A DNA stretch of 64,000 nt, taken from Crambe crambe. Lineage: Eukaryota; Porifera; Demospongiae; Poecilosclerida; Crambeidae. The translations under genes and the position numbers were made by a program. Below are positions 42,698 to 55,500 of this stretch, piece after piece (position 1 is the stretch's first letter; the number at the start of each line of letters is the position of its first letter). The stretch lies in NCBI GenBank assembly GCA_963924555.1, contig OZ004581.1, positions 2,356,001-2,420,000 on the forward strand. Direction: 5' to 3'. Below the pieces are notes generated by a model. That model made no database searches and was not told where the DNA came from. It saw only the letters and a program-made list of their open reading frames with translations.

Positions 42698-43096
42698 CTA
42701 CTCCATGGGATGTTCTTCAAATAGATATGAACAAGCCCGCATTATAATTATACTCAACTTCTCTCCCTTCTCTCCATCCTTGACCGGTTTTCTTATTTCT
42801 TTGTTAAGTGCCAGTTCTCTGTCCCGTTCTTTCCGTCCGTTTTTGCCCTCCACAAAATACATTGTGTGCTTTCCACACTGTACAGTATCTATTAGTTTAG
42901 CCCAGTTCTTTAGCTCTTCACTTTTAATCAAACTCTCTTCCACAGCTTGAAGTTCAGATTGATCAAAATCTTTGCAATCTTTCTTCATTATCATAATCCA
43001 GAAATAGTTAACACAATCATCATTGTTTCCTGGATATTTCTTTTTCAGCAATTTACCAATTTCGTCTGTAGTCATCTCATTTTTCTCGAATGGCAT
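42698..43096 (-). CDS. Small ORF 1: unrecognised partner-family protein, 132 aa
   Basis: Single-exon open frame. I do not recognise the family. Shared blocks with the copies at 47065 and 57828 are TT-EIG-LL near the start, YFWIM, a KD/KRD...FD segment, W-KL-D-V-CGKHTMYF in the middle, RDREL-NKE, then SIIIMRAC near the C-terminus. Predicted soluble, with no signal peptide or membrane segment; charged and probably helical. An internal Met at residue 8 lines up better with the starts of the other copies. It lies upstream of SL-E on the same strand. Conservation of blocks between diverged copies suggests selection. Confidence 0.75.
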   Translation of the reverse strand: MPFEKNEMTTDEIGKLLKKKYPGNNDDCVNYFWIMIMKKDCKDFDQSELQAVEESLIKSEELKNWAKLIDTVQCGKHTMYFVEGKNGRKERDRELALNKEIRKPVKDGEKGEKLSIIIMRACSYLFEEHPME

Positions 43097-43244
43097 TGTA
43101 GCTGCAGCTTAGTCTACTATAATTAAACTATGACACTCCCTAATATTATTGCGAGCTAGGGTTGAGGTATAAGTTCAGTTCTGAGACTGTCAAGAGACCA
43201 ATTATTCAAGTGTGATTAAAAATAATGCAGATTTTTTTTCAAAC

Positions 43245-43720
43245 TAATAGAATTCATGAAGTGGCTATACGTCCGGCAGCCAGACGCGATTTTTTAATTG
43301 GGGTCAAAGGTCGGCCACAAATCGCGCATGCTCGAAAACCTCTGATGTCAGATTCCTGTAACTTTGTCTTGAAGTCTGTAAGCTCAGTATTCACTTTTCG
43401 GTACCTTCTTTATCTGTTCATAGTCTCAAAAGGCAGGTGAAGCTTGGAACTTGATTGGCACGGCTAGAGTTGTGACCTTTGACCTGTTGCTAAAAAATCA
43501 AGTTCCAAGCTTCACCTGCAGATAGAAGGCTTTTGAGACCGTAAACAGATAAAAGAGGTTCCGAAAAGTCAATGCTGAGTTTACTAAACTTCAAAACAAA
43601 AGTTGCTGGAATCTAGCATCAGAGATTTTCTAAGTTTTTGAGCATGCGCGACCTGGTGACCTTTAACCCCAGAAACCGTTAAAAAATCGCCAGCCGGACG
43701 CTATTAGCTAGTCTATCGGT
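43245..43720. mobile_element. Foldback element, about 475 bp
   Basis: The left half (43245-43450) and right half (43490-43720) are imperfect reverse complements. Matching pairs include CAGGTGAAGCTTGGAACTTG and its inverse near the centre, and CGTCCGGC / GCCGGACG toward the outside. No coding sequence. A tRNA-like segment follows at once. Confidence 0.7.
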
Positions 43721-43730
43721 TTCAAACTGA

Positions 43731-43800
43731 GCGTTGCCACTGTAGCGCATTGGTTAGTTTGGAACGTCCGGTAGTCGGTTCGAATCCTGGAATTGCTGGC
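43731..43800 (+). other. tRNA-like segment (pol III promoter, SINE head or tRNA relic)
   Basis: TGTAGCGCATTGGTTAG resembles a tRNA A box and GGTTCGAATCC is a consensus B box about 35 bp downstream, the normal spacing. The T-stem and acceptor stem do not pair properly by eye, so this is probably a decayed tRNA or the head of a tRNA-derived SINE rather than a working tRNA gene. Confidence 0.45.
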
Positions 43801-46800
43801 TTCTTTGGATCTGATCTATGACAGTAAACTCCTCCATATCATGTAATAGCAAACTAATTATACCCACAGGACAATATTACATACCTATAACTTGATAGTG
43901 TCTGTAACATCAGACCACCATAAAAAGAAACCATGGATTCAAATTTTCAAGGTATAATAAAATTCATTGATTACTTCCTCCTACATCTGCATGCAAATTA
44001 TACATGCTATGAAAACCAAGCATGCCTGCTTCAATCATGCAATTTTTTTCTAGCTTCAACTAGCTACCACACAACTCAACTGGAAAAAATTGGCATAAAT
44101 CATTAATCACTAGCATGACGTGGCACAAAAATTGGCTGATGACGTGGCACAAAAAATTGTAAACTCATGTGGCACAAAAATTGTAAACTAAGGTGTGATG
44201 ATTGAATGTAGTTAGGGGCCTCTGGGTCCATGGGAGGAGGTCCCTGGCATAGTGTCAACCATACACATGTAGCTATATGTATAAGTTTCTCCTTCTGGGT
44301 GGTTGAAGAATTACTTAAGTCAAAACGTGTGTTATTCCATTAATCATAACAAAGTTTGGAGATATTTTGTATGACCAACATAATGTGACATTTATACTTA
44401 TCATATCACATATAGAGAACACTGCATGTGTACTATCCGAATTACAGTTTTGGTACCAAACTGAAGCATGAGGTAAAATCGTGATATATATTATATGCTA
44501 GCTAGCTGATATAATAAACAATAAAAGTTTATATGCATGCATGTAGCTATTATCATTAGCACCTATAATACATGTAGCTAGTCAATCTTCATGTGGACAT
44601 TCAAGCCCATCTTATGATAATATTATACTCGAGTTCTCAATTTCCATTCCCTCCTTGGTTATTTCCTTGTTTAAAGAGCGCTAGTTCTCAAGCTGTCCCC
44701 TTTCCTTCCGTCTTTATTGCACTCATGTAGCTATTTTTCACACAATACAGCATCTTTTAACTTATGTTTCCATAATAATGTCATCCAATAATAATCATGG
44801 TATCTTAATCCAAAATCCATGGTTAGCAATTTTCTTTTGGAGTTACGTTATCCATGAGCAATAAAAGATTAAGATCCCTATACTATATCGTTATGCATGG
44901 CAGCATTGTAGTTATTATGATTCATGGCACACACATGTTATTATCATACATGTATACATTATAGCTACTGCATGCAGGGTCACATGATTGTCATATGATT
45001 GTCACATGCTAGTCATCTTGTATAGCTACTGACATATGTACAGTAAGTACTAATTGTGCATGTATTATGATATCCCAAAAATAATTATTATACAGCTTAT
45101 TGATATTGATGACATCATGCATGCATGACATAATAATAGTGCACATGTGCATGCATGCATTCATGATACTGGGAAAGACATGTAGAGACTGAGATATGCA
45201 TGTAGCTAGGTGGCATGAAAACAATTCAACCAATGAATTAAGTTCAAAAATTCAAAATCATGAATATGTATACAGACTCCTGTTATGGGAGGTCTGAACA
45301 AAAGACTGATGACACCTGAGAACCTGCTGTGTCATCACATGCAATGTTATACCAAAAGCTAGATTATTTTAATTTTAAGGGCCCAATGAGATATCTCTAA
45401 TGGCTAAATGTAGCCATTAGCTTTCACAGTAGCTTTCAATACCTCATGTGTTATGACTCAGCTAAACATGCTAGACACCATTTCAAAATTTTCAAAATCA
45501 CCTGAATCTTCTGTTTATCAACTTTTTCCATCTGTATGATAAACAGCTACGTAGCTATATCCTTGAAATCATGATGTTTACTAAGCATGCATTCAACCAT
45601 TCATGAGGAAGTTATTGCATTGTCAATTGTGATAGTACTAGAGAAAAGGGTCTTATGGAGCAAAAATTCGACATAGAGTCATTGGTACCATTAATTCTTA
45701 TGGTTTAGAAATCAAATTAATGCTCCCCAAGTCCAATTTTACATCTTGTGTATACTTATTGTAAACTTTACAAGCCTTTTAATATTTTGTGTGATAAGAT
45801 CCCTTTTCTCAAGTACTATCACAATTTATCATTGCTACAGAGTAGGAAGAGGATATGACAGTAAACTCCTCCATATCATGTAGTAACAAACTAATTATCA
45901 TACCTGCCATACGCTGTAACATCAGACCACCATGTAAAAGAAACCATTATTCATGGATTCGAATTTTTGAGGTAATAAAATTTATTGATTGCTTCCTCCT
46001 GCATTTGCATACAAATTACGTATGAAATCCAAGCATGCATGGCTGCTCAAACTATGAAAATCATGCAAGCGTGCCTGCTTCAGCCATGCATGATTGTGTC
46101 AAGTATACACATGTAGCTTGTAGCTTCTCCTTCTGGATGGTTGAAGAACTACGTACGTAAGTCAAAACGTGTGTTATTCGATTAGCTAATATGGCAAAGT
46201 TCGTAGATAATTATTTGTATGAATTTACATGACATTTACGTATCATATCACATATATAGAACACTGCATGTGTACTATCCAAATTATCTCTCTTTGGTAT
46301 CTTAATCCAAAATAATCCATGGTTAGCAATTTTCTTTTGGAGATACCTCATCCATTGTATGGCTATGAGCAATAGAAGATTAAGCTCCCTACTGTATCAT
46401 ATGCATGACAGGGTCATATAGCCGTTATATAGTCACATGTTTCATAGCACACACATTATTATCATACATGTACATAGCAACTACATACAGGGTCACATGA
46501 TTGTCACATGCTAGTCATCATGTAGTTACTAGAAGTACACCACAAGCATTATTGTGCATGTATTATGATATCCATTGATATCGATGACATCATGACATAA
46601 TATGGTGCACATGTGCATGCATGCATTCATGATACATGTAGGCAGCATGAAAACGATTCAACCAATGAATTTGGTTAATTCAAAAATAGATTCCTGCTAT
46701 GGGAGGTCTGAACAACTAGCTATGTACACCTGAGAACCTGCTGTGTCATCACATGCAATGTTATACCAAAAGCTAAAGTTCTACAGATTATTTTGATTTA

Positions 46801-47064
46801 AGGGCCCAATGAGATATCTCTAATTGCTAAATGTAGCCATTAGCTTTCATGGTTACTTTCAATACGTCATGTGTTATGATAAACACATTTCAAAATTTCA
46901 AAATCATCCGAGTCTTCTGTTTATCTAACTTGCTGATTGTCATAAGAGACTTGTGTTTATAATTATGGCTAATCATGTGACATTATTAATAATAGCTACG
47001 TGATCCTGTATGACATTATACGGGAGTGTCGTAAATAACAAGATCTAGAGCAAATAGCTGTACA
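43801..47064. repeat. Two tandem copies of a composite repeat of about 1.5-2 kb
   Basis: A string of motifs appears around 43820-45540 and again around 45850-46950: CTCCTCCATATCATGTA, ACATCAGACCACCAT, ATTCATGGATT, CTTCTCCTTCTGG, GGTTAGCAATTTTCTTTTGG, GTGCATGCATGCATTCATGA, GAGAACCTGCTGTGTCATCA, CCCAATGAGATATCTCTAAT. Further copies lie at 52130-53580 (plus) and 55740-56800 (minus). Inside each is decayed sequence resembling the small-ORF family (about 44600-44830 and 46280-46380, minus strand), with in-frame stops. Confidence 0.7.
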
Positions 47065-47465
47065 ATGGCATCCAAGATAACCACAAAAGAGATTGGTAAA
47101 TTGTTAACTGAGAAATATCCAGGAAGAAACAATGATAGTATTGATTATTTTTGGATCATGATATCGAAGAGAGATGAATGTTTTGATCAATCAAGACTGA
47201 ATGATATTGTGGAGAAGTGTTTGATGCAAAGTACACAGATAAAGGAATGGTACAAACTAAACAATACTGTACAGTGTGGAAAGCACACAATGTATTTTAT
47301 AAAGTACATAGAGTTAGAGAAGCAGAATGAACGGGACAGAGAGCTGGCACTAATAGGGAAATAAGAGTGCTAGGAAATGAAACTTGAGAAGTTGAGTGTC
47401 ATTATAATGTGGGCTTGTAATTATTATCATGAAGAACAGGACATGGACACTAGCAGCTAACTAGC
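47065..47465 (+). pseudogene. Small ORF 2: partner-family copy with late frameshift
   Basis: Open for 99 aa (47065-47364) with the family blocks TTKEIGKLL, YFWIMISKRD, WYKL and CGKHTMYF. It then shifts frame within the RDRELAL block: the following bases encode NREIR in another frame, meet a stop, and later EKLSVIIMWAC in a third position, which matches the family C-terminus. So it is either truncated by about 30 residues or recently broken. It ends 490 bp before the SL-F start codon, same strand, and could share a promoter region with it. Function not recognised. Confidence 0.7.
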
Positions 47466-47587
47466 TATATACTGATCATGCAGTGATCTTACAATAATTT
47501 TGTTGTTTGTTATCATAATTATCATTTCGAAGGAAATATATAGGCAGTGTGGCACTGATGTATGGACCCTCTCAGTCCCTCTGGCTT

Positions 47588-47612
47588 TTTTTTTTTTTTT
47601 TTTTTTTTTTTT
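47588..47612. repeat. T homopolymer
   Basis: About 25 T in a row, between small ORF 2 and SL-F. Confidence 0.95.
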
Positions 47613-47852
47613 GCTATCCTCTGAACTGCTGAGCCACTGGACAGTGAAGCAGTGAAATATAATGTCAGCTTCACACTATATAGTATTTTTGCTATTATTG
47701 TTCTTGTGAAATAATACTTCAGACACTCTATGATAAGTGTATTCATAATGCATAACTTAAAATTTAATGCTTCCATATAAGGCTTGCTATTTAGATAAAC
47801 CTACACAATTAAGCTATTCTTGGTGTGGAGTTCTATTTTGTCTAAGCTTACC

Positions 47853-50800
47853 ATGGCTACTGATGAAGATGAAAAAAAGGCAAGGGATATCATTGAATAC
47901 TGCTTGAAAACAGTAAAACCAGCCAATAATGACTCAGTTCCAAAATTGATAGGTAAGATTCACTTAGCTTAGAACCTCAACACATTAATTAATACATAGC
48001 TAGCTAGGATTTAGTTTAGAACCCAAGTATCACCAGCTAGAATATATATGGAGGCTTTTATATCTTCCTTGACATAAAGTTTGTTACCTTTATAGTTACA
48101 CAGCTCTAGTCTTTCAGCACAATGACAAGGTGATACTAGCGCTAGCTAATACCTACATCACAATGTTGATTTGTCATAAAAAAAATACCCTAGGTATAAA
48201 GAACAGCTAGCTCTGTAGCTCCTAGCTAGTTACGTAGCTACCCTAGTAGCGTGCCAAGCCGAACCAATCCTCCCGATCCTTGCACAAACAGCAGCGATCG
48301 CGATGCCGAAGCCTAGCGCGCATGTGCGCCTAAGCTCACGTGCGTGCGCAAGAGCTCACGTGCATGCGCCTGAGCATAATAATAATGACATTCATTATTG
48401 CAGAAAACTGTAAGAGGGAAATTGAGGAAATCAGGAAAAAACAGGTATAAAAAAATCATAATGTTTAAAACTGAGAGATTTCCTTATATCCAAACAGAAA
48501 GACCCCCAGCTGATCAATGATCCAATTCATGGTTCAATCAAGTTGAATAGTTTAGAACAGGCCATGATCAACACTCCAGAGTTCTTTAGACTCAAAGACA
48601 TAAAACAACTTGGTAAATAATGACTAGAGGGTGGCTAGTGGCAATATTAATACAAGTTGTTGTTGTTTTTATGATAATAGGGGGAGTGGTTCATGTGTAT
48701 CCAGGAGCAACACATACAAGATTTGAGCACTCCATCGGGTAATCTTCAAGTATAGCTAGCTAGCTAGCTATATTCATTAAACACCTCGAACAGAAGAAAC
48801 CATGCATCTTGTCAGTAAAGTACAAGTGGGGTAATCCTGAATGGTGCATGGGATAAAATATTAATTCCAAACAGTTCAAACTCCTTGAGTTTATGAGCTC
48901 TGTTTCAAATTACTATCCTAGAGATTATAGCGATCCTCAAATTTTGACCTCAGAAGTCTCAATAGTTTCAGAATTATTCCACCATTCGGAAATACCCTGC
49001 TTTACCTTAACGTGCAAATGTTCAGCTATACTATTTAGCCATCATACTGTCTGCCACTGATAACTGTACACCATGATTAAGATTTCTTCTTGATACAGTG
49101 TCTGCTACATCGCTGGAGAGTTTATTAGGCACTTCAAGCAGCAACTAGAAGAGATGAACAGAAAGAGATGCACATTCGACGACAAAGTCATGGAGTTAGT
49201 ATGGGAAGATGAAAACTGTATCAGAGTGGCTGCTCTTTGTCATGACTTAGGTGAGACCTGCTATTTATAAAAAGAACGAGAGTTACATATTTCGTACACC
49301 AATTAATATAATAGGTCATGGCCCATTTTCACATATTTTTGGAAGTGTGGTTGAAAATGTGAAAAATAAGGTTTGCTCCATACTTAAATTGATGGCTGTA
49401 GCTAGTTAATTTTTTAATCTGGACAGAAAGAGGATGTTGAACAGCCTGAGTCAAAAGAGAAGTATGTGTTCAAACATGAAAAACTGTCCCAGTTGATATT
49501 CAAGAAGATCCTTTTAGACCATCCGATAGTGCTGGCAAACTTCGTGGACTATAAAATGGATTCAGATCACGTCCAGAAGATTGAGCATATGATTCATCAT
49601 GATGGCAAATTTGATGTCAAAGTCAGTGTAATTAAGTATTAGTCCATCATCACTTCAAAGAGAAATTTTATTGTGTTAGGATCTAGATGAGAAAACTGGA
49701 TTTAAGAAATGTTATCTTTACGAGGTAAATTAAGTCCTTGAAATCGCTCCAAACCTGTTCTTCCATAGATGATCAATGATTATGTTTTATAGATTGTGGC
49801 TAATAAAACAAGTGGCATGGATGTAGACAAGTGGGACTATTTTGCCAGAGACTGCCATTACCTTGGACTCACCAATGATTTCGATTGGAGGTAGTTACGT
49901 ACCCCATTAGCTAGTATAGATGTGCCAGCCACCATTGCAACATAAACTCCGCATGCTGTAGCTAACTAACTAGCTATACAGTAATTTCTTGCATCATCTT
50001 TGACTGCACTTTGCCTATATAAAGTATATGCATGCATAATTAGGTATGTGTTTCTCTCAGATAGCATCTTACAGTTACTTCCATTCTAGGGATTTATATT
50101 CAACTATTGGGCTTATTCCTCACACATGCATGAAGATGATAAGTTATAATGATCATACAGTATGTGCACCTTGTATTATTAAAAAGAGGATCATTTTTGC
50201 TATGCTACAGACGCTGTATGGAACTCAGTGAAATTGTCCTTGATGGAAATGAGTTACATATCGGATTCAGAAGAAAGGTTATATTTTTCTAGGCAAAATA
50301 TATAGCAATGCTATGAGCATAGTTAATGGTAATTGTAGGAGGTGAATAATATTTATGGTATGTTTCGAACTCGGAGTGTTTTACATCGGAAAGCTTATCA
50401 GCATCCTGTTGCAAATGGAATTGAAATGATGTGAGTTGTAGATTTGTAGCAAGCTATATTATATACGTACGTAGCTATGAGGAACTGAAGTGAACGTATA
50501 GAAATTTAATTATATTTTAGGATCAGAGACACACTCATAATGATTAAGGATGTGAAGATGATACATTCTGAAGACTCCATTTCTTGGTTGGAAGCAGTGG
50601 ATAGAGCATTTTCTGACGAGGCTGATCTATCCGGCTACATCACGTTAAATGACAGTATCTTGGATCGCATAATGCATGTACCACTCAGAGGCATTGAGAA
50701 TAAAGTGAATCTTAGAGATGTAGGTACTGCATGTTTAAGCTTCAGCAGTTACGTAGTCTGATATTTATTGCAATGATAAATTTTTCTATAGGCCCAAAAG

Positions 50801-51829
50801 CTAGTAACAGCAATAATGAACAGAGGTACTAACTGGTACAAATGCGAGACTGAGCATGAAGAAGCCTATCCTGTTACTGATGAGGTAGCTATGTAAGCTA
50901 GCTAGTCACACTTGCATGTATGATGTAGCTACATGTAACTATAAAGTAATCGATAATAATTATTAGACCAGGTAAAGTTGTTTCTGATCTCTTATTGAAC
51001 ACTTCACCTTGATTTCAGTGAGTGAAGGAGGTCATTATTCATTATGACCAAAAAAATAATAATAATAAAAACATCAAAAAGTGATCAAAATTAAACCTTA
51101 ATTTCGTTGGTGTGGCTCCCAAGATTTGTTATTGAGAGGGCATTCCAAGGTGGTGAAACAAAGATCTATACTTTATTCAACCTTAATTATTTCATAATAC
51201 CATAACTAAAGTGGAACTTTAATTTGACAGGTTCAAAATAAGGATTTAAAGAAGAAAATGGAAGGATTGAATCGATGGTCTCACAAGTCTTCTATCGATT
51301 TGAAGCTAATGGAAATAGAAGTACTGTATAAATTATTCAACATTATGATCTAAAATTTTAGCTCAATACTTCATGTTTGTTCAGTGTGTGCCAATCAAAT
51401 TTGCATCAGAACGTAAGACAAACCCCTTGATGGACATGCATTTCTTCAGCAAGGTGGATTATAATTAGCTAGCTAGCTATAATACAGCATTGTCTAACCA
51501 TTATGGCATTATGCATGGTATATTACCTTTAGAATGCCAATAAACACCAATCTGGATTTCATGAAGCCAAAATGTATAGAGAGGATTCTGAAATCATGGT
51601 AATAATAACTATGTCATGGTAGAAATTGAACATTGAATATTAATTTTGGGATAGTTTTTAGATGTTACATAATTATTTTTATTCACAGGGGAAAGTTTCC
51701 AAACTGAATATACCACAAGCATTCATAGAATATAGAGTCAGGTTGTACTCTAAGACGAGGGAGAATAAAAAAGAAGAACTGAAGCGTGTGTTTGACAAAG
51801 CTAAAGAATATTTTGACAAGAGAACATAG
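47853..51829 (+). CDS. SAMHD1-like: SL-F: SAMHD1-like dNTP triphosphohydrolase, intact reference copy
   Basis: Exons: 47853-47952, 48404-48444, 48498-48612, 48681-48738, 49099-49250, 49315-49370, 49427-49621, 49680-49724, 49793-49890, 50211-50277, 50339-50430, 50521-50719, 50792-50884, 51231-51320, 51385-51453, 51533-51598, 51689-51829. All junctions are GT-AG and the frame stays open for 558 aa. By position: NDPIHG 54-59; [11 protein letters not shown] ending at H102; H153-D154 of CHDLG; H157 and H162 of GHGPFSH; H191; D266 of DVDKWD; R321, H325, Y329, Q330 of the dNTP helix. These match the metal and substrate residues of human SAMHD1, so activity is predicted. Residues 1-33 form the short N-terminal peptide shared by the paralogues; there is no SAM or Death-fold domain. 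At the positions equivalent to human D137, Q142 and R145 (GTP allosteric site) it has N72, F77 and K80. Confidence 0.95.
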
Positions 51830-54200
51830 CTAAAAATAATTATTATATTTATGAAGAAATTAATTTTTACAATGTATTAACTATCATGCATAGGTAACAT
51901 AATATAGCCAATAACTGGCTGGAAAGTGGGTGTGGCTTGTTATGTGTACATTTTTGTTGGGTTTTTTGTTGTTGTTTTTTTTGGATTACTACAAGTAATT
52001 CTTGAGTAATGAATTATTAACAGATATATTGCAGTGCAATTTGTGCTATGAACAGTTTATTAATTTTGTGTGAGTCCGGTCTTACAACTCTTGATCCCAC
52101 TATAATGGTACCTTAACATAATATTATAACTCAGCATACACACAATACATTAGCTAATACCAAAAGACAGTAACTTTACCTAAAGCTAAAGTTCTATTTT
52201 GATTTAAGGGCCCAATGAGATATCTGATGGCTAAATGTAGCCATTAGCTTTCACGGTAGCTTTCAATAGCTACCTCATGTGTTATGATAAACATGCTAGA
52301 CACCATTTCAAAATTTAAAATCATCTGCATGAGTCTTCTGTTTATTTAACTTGCTGATTGTTATGATAAATAGCTATGTATATATCGTGATGTTTATAAG
52401 CATGTCATTCAACCATTCATGGATTTTGCGTGATCTTCACACAATACAGCATCTACATTTCCTCCATTTCAAAATAATATCATCCAATAATAATCGATCA
52501 TCTCTCTTTGGTATCTTAATACAAGAATAATCCATGGTTAGCAATTTTCTTTTGGAGTTACCTCATCCATTGTATGACTATAGCTACATGAGCAATAAAA
52601 GATTAAGCTCCTTATAAATATACACTGTCGTTTAATATGTATGGCAGGGTCATAGCTATAGCCATTATAGTCACATGATTCACAGCACACACATTATTAT
52701 CATAATAATATATGTACGTACATAGCTACTGCATGCAGGGTCACATGATTGTCACATGATTGTGACATGCTAGTTATCGTGTAGCTACAGTAAGTACACC
52801 AAGCATGATTGTGCGCATGTATTATGATGATGACATCATGACATAATATTATGGTACACATGTGCATGCATGCATTCATGATACTGGGAAAGGCATGCAG
52901 AGACTGAGACATGTAGGCGGCATGAAAAACATTCAACCAATGAATTTGGTTAATTCAAAAATTCAAAATCATGAATATGTAGTTTCCTGTTATGGGTAGC
53001 CCTGAGCTAATTATTCATATATAGATGCCCATTATTCAAGTATTTTATTCAACATTTTGCTCCCTATTATTCAAGAGACAGCCCCCTATTATTCAAAACA
53101 GAGTGATGACAACACTCTGACTGACTGACCAATGTGGCTAGAGACAAGTAATAAGGATCATTATTAAGGATGTACATTGACAGGATTGACAGTAATAACT
53201 ATTACATAGTTCATTAACTCATCGATTATTGTACTGAAGCATCAAAGATGTCTCAGTTAGAGCCTATTATTCAATTTCTGAAAGAAGCTACCTATTATTC
53301 AAAAAATTATTCCTGAATAATTAGCTCAGGCCTAGTTATGGGAGGTTTGAACAAAAGACTGTTTTGCTATGTACACCTGAGAACCTGCTCTGTCATCACA
53401 ATGTTATACCAAAAGCCCAAGAGCTAAAATTCTACAGATTATTTTGATACAATCCTCCCTTAAGGGCCCAATGAGATAACTCTAATGGCTAAATGCATGT
53501 GTCCTTTAGCTTTTACGGTAGCTTTCAATACGTCATGTGTTAGTTATGATAAACATGCTATGCACCATTTCGAAATTTCATAAGGATTTAGGATATCAAG
53601 TAGCTACATTTCTTAAATGCTGTAGTTCATGTTCTATGTCTTCCTCAATAGATATCAACTTCTCTGCCCTGTCAAACAAACATTTAACTACACCTCGCTT
53701 GTGGCGTGGTGCAATTTAAAATTCAAATAGCTACCTGTCAGTGTGGGTGTAAACTTTGATACTGATTAAATTGCCATTTTCTCTTCTTGTCACCTCACAA
53801 TCCAAGATTGATGGTCTGACACTATTCAGGTGAGATTTCTTCTCCATTCTTCAATATGCTACAAATGTCATCCACATACCTACTCCATATTCTAGGTTTC
53901 ACAGAAGGCTAGCCGAAACGTTGAGATTGTGTTTAATTAAAATATGTATGTTGATATGATGTGATTATTATTATAAAATATATATAATGTCAACAAATTT
54001 TAGACCCCAATAAATTTTCACAAACATAAATATTATAATTATGAAGAAATTGCAATGTATCACCTATCATGCAAATGTAACATAATATAGTCAACAGTTG
54101 GCTGGAAAGTGGGTGTGTGTATTTTTGTTGGTTTTTTTTTTTTTTTTTTTTTTTTTTTGGATTACTACAAGTAATTCTTAACAGCTTAGCTACTTGCAGT
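51830..54200. repeat. SL-F 3' flank followed by composite repeat, left arm of an inverted duplication
   Basis: 51840-52030 is repeated at 54040-54185. Between them, 52130-53580 is a composite repeat unit of the kind at 43820-46950, including a decayed small-ORF-like piece at 52500-52620. The whole block recurs in reverse at 55500-56800. A T run lies at 54131-54158. Confidence 0.7.
53590..53950 (-). pseudogene. Penelope-like retroelement reverse-transcriptase fragment
   Basis: Minus-strand pieces read WSRYVDDICSILK (the Y-x-DD catalytic box of reverse transcriptase), then in another frame LDCEVTRRENG...VYTHTDR, then HKRGVVKCLFDRAEKL. This order and wording are typical of Penelope-like elements. 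Frame changes and stops separate the blocks, so it is dead. It is inserted in the left arm of the inverted duplication and is absent from the right arm. Confidence 0.75.
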
Positions 54201-55500
54201 GCAATTTGTGCTAGCTATATACATAGAGTTTATTTGTGTGAGTCAACTCTTGTAACTCTTGATCCCACTATATAATTATGGTACCTTAATATTAGCTTCT
54301 GGCTATAGCATGCTACAATTATTATCATAAGCACTGGACAGGTGTGTGACTAACACCTGCATGGCTGTAACAGTTTAATAACTTCCATGAAATTGTACAT
54401 AGCTATAGCTACAGGAGCATGGTTGAAGCAGCAATAGCTAGCTAGATACTCTTTGTTTGCACACATGCAGGTGTACATGTATAGCTAGCTACATGTAAAT
54501 CAATGATTTCTACACAGCTAATAGTTTGAATAGTCCATTAATTTTTATGGTGGTCTGATAATACAGATCATGTTACAGGAATCACTGGCAATGAATTCAC
54601 TTGCAGCAGCTCTAGCTACACTGTAAGAATAAATGCGCAACTGAGCTGGTTAGTGAGACACATGCATGTGTCTGTCAGTGTGTCAATGTTATTCATGGAT
54701 TTGAATTTTCAAATTAATAAAATTCATAGATTACTTCCTCCTGCATCTGCATGCAGATTATATTCATTAGCTAATAAGCGTGCATGCCTGCTCGAGCCAT
54801 GAATGATATATTGCTAACTCATGCTCCAGTAGCTAAGCTAGTCCATACAGTCTCTCCCTCTTATTAGTTATTCCTCAGCTATGCTACTATCATAATCTAC
54901 AGTATTAGTGCTGCAATTGAGTCACAATAGCTAGCTATAGCAAAGATTGCAAATGTGCAGTTCTGCAGGGCTCCAGGGGAGGAGGCAACTACCATAACTA
55001 AACTTGTCGAGCCATTAGCTAGTTGAATTAGTCAACAGCCATAATTATAAACAATCATCAAAAATAGAATGCATGTGGTGGGTAGCTAGCTAGCTATAGC
55101 TACCTATTATGTAGATATGTATTTGTACCTACCTATTTGTGTAAATTGAGACATCCGTTATTGAAACAATAAAGCTCAAAGTGCACCTACAGTGACCTTT
55201 GACCTACAATATATGAAATACAGTATTGATATATCATATGAAAGTAAATTTTATTTGCTACAAGATGGTGTAAGTTGTAGCAAATAAAAGCAAACACAGA
55301 GAAAGATATGGCCAATTGAATAACTACAAGTTCACCGAAAACTGGGATTTTGTATTGGGCATAACAGGGAAGCCATTTAATGTGTGGTCCTAAAAATTAC
55401 TAAGAAGTAATATCTCATCATACATTATGTCTGTACCAAGTTTCATTAAAATCCATGACTGATATTTTTTTTTTGTGTTGAACTGACTTGGAATGACCCG
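54201..55500. other. Spacer between inverted arms
   Basis: AT-rich, with short copies of sequences resembling 3980-4210 and 4070-4260 (around 54650-54870). No gene is seen. Confidence 0.5.

Noticed and set aside
43731-43800. Functional tRNA gene
   Set aside because: The B box is good, but the T-stem and acceptor stem do not pair by eye. Kept only as tRNA-like.
47853-48444. Hidden SAM domain or Death-fold exon in SL-F intron 1
   Set aside because: No open segment with helical pattern and splice signals was found between 47953 and 48403. Exon 1 joins exon 2 directly in phase.
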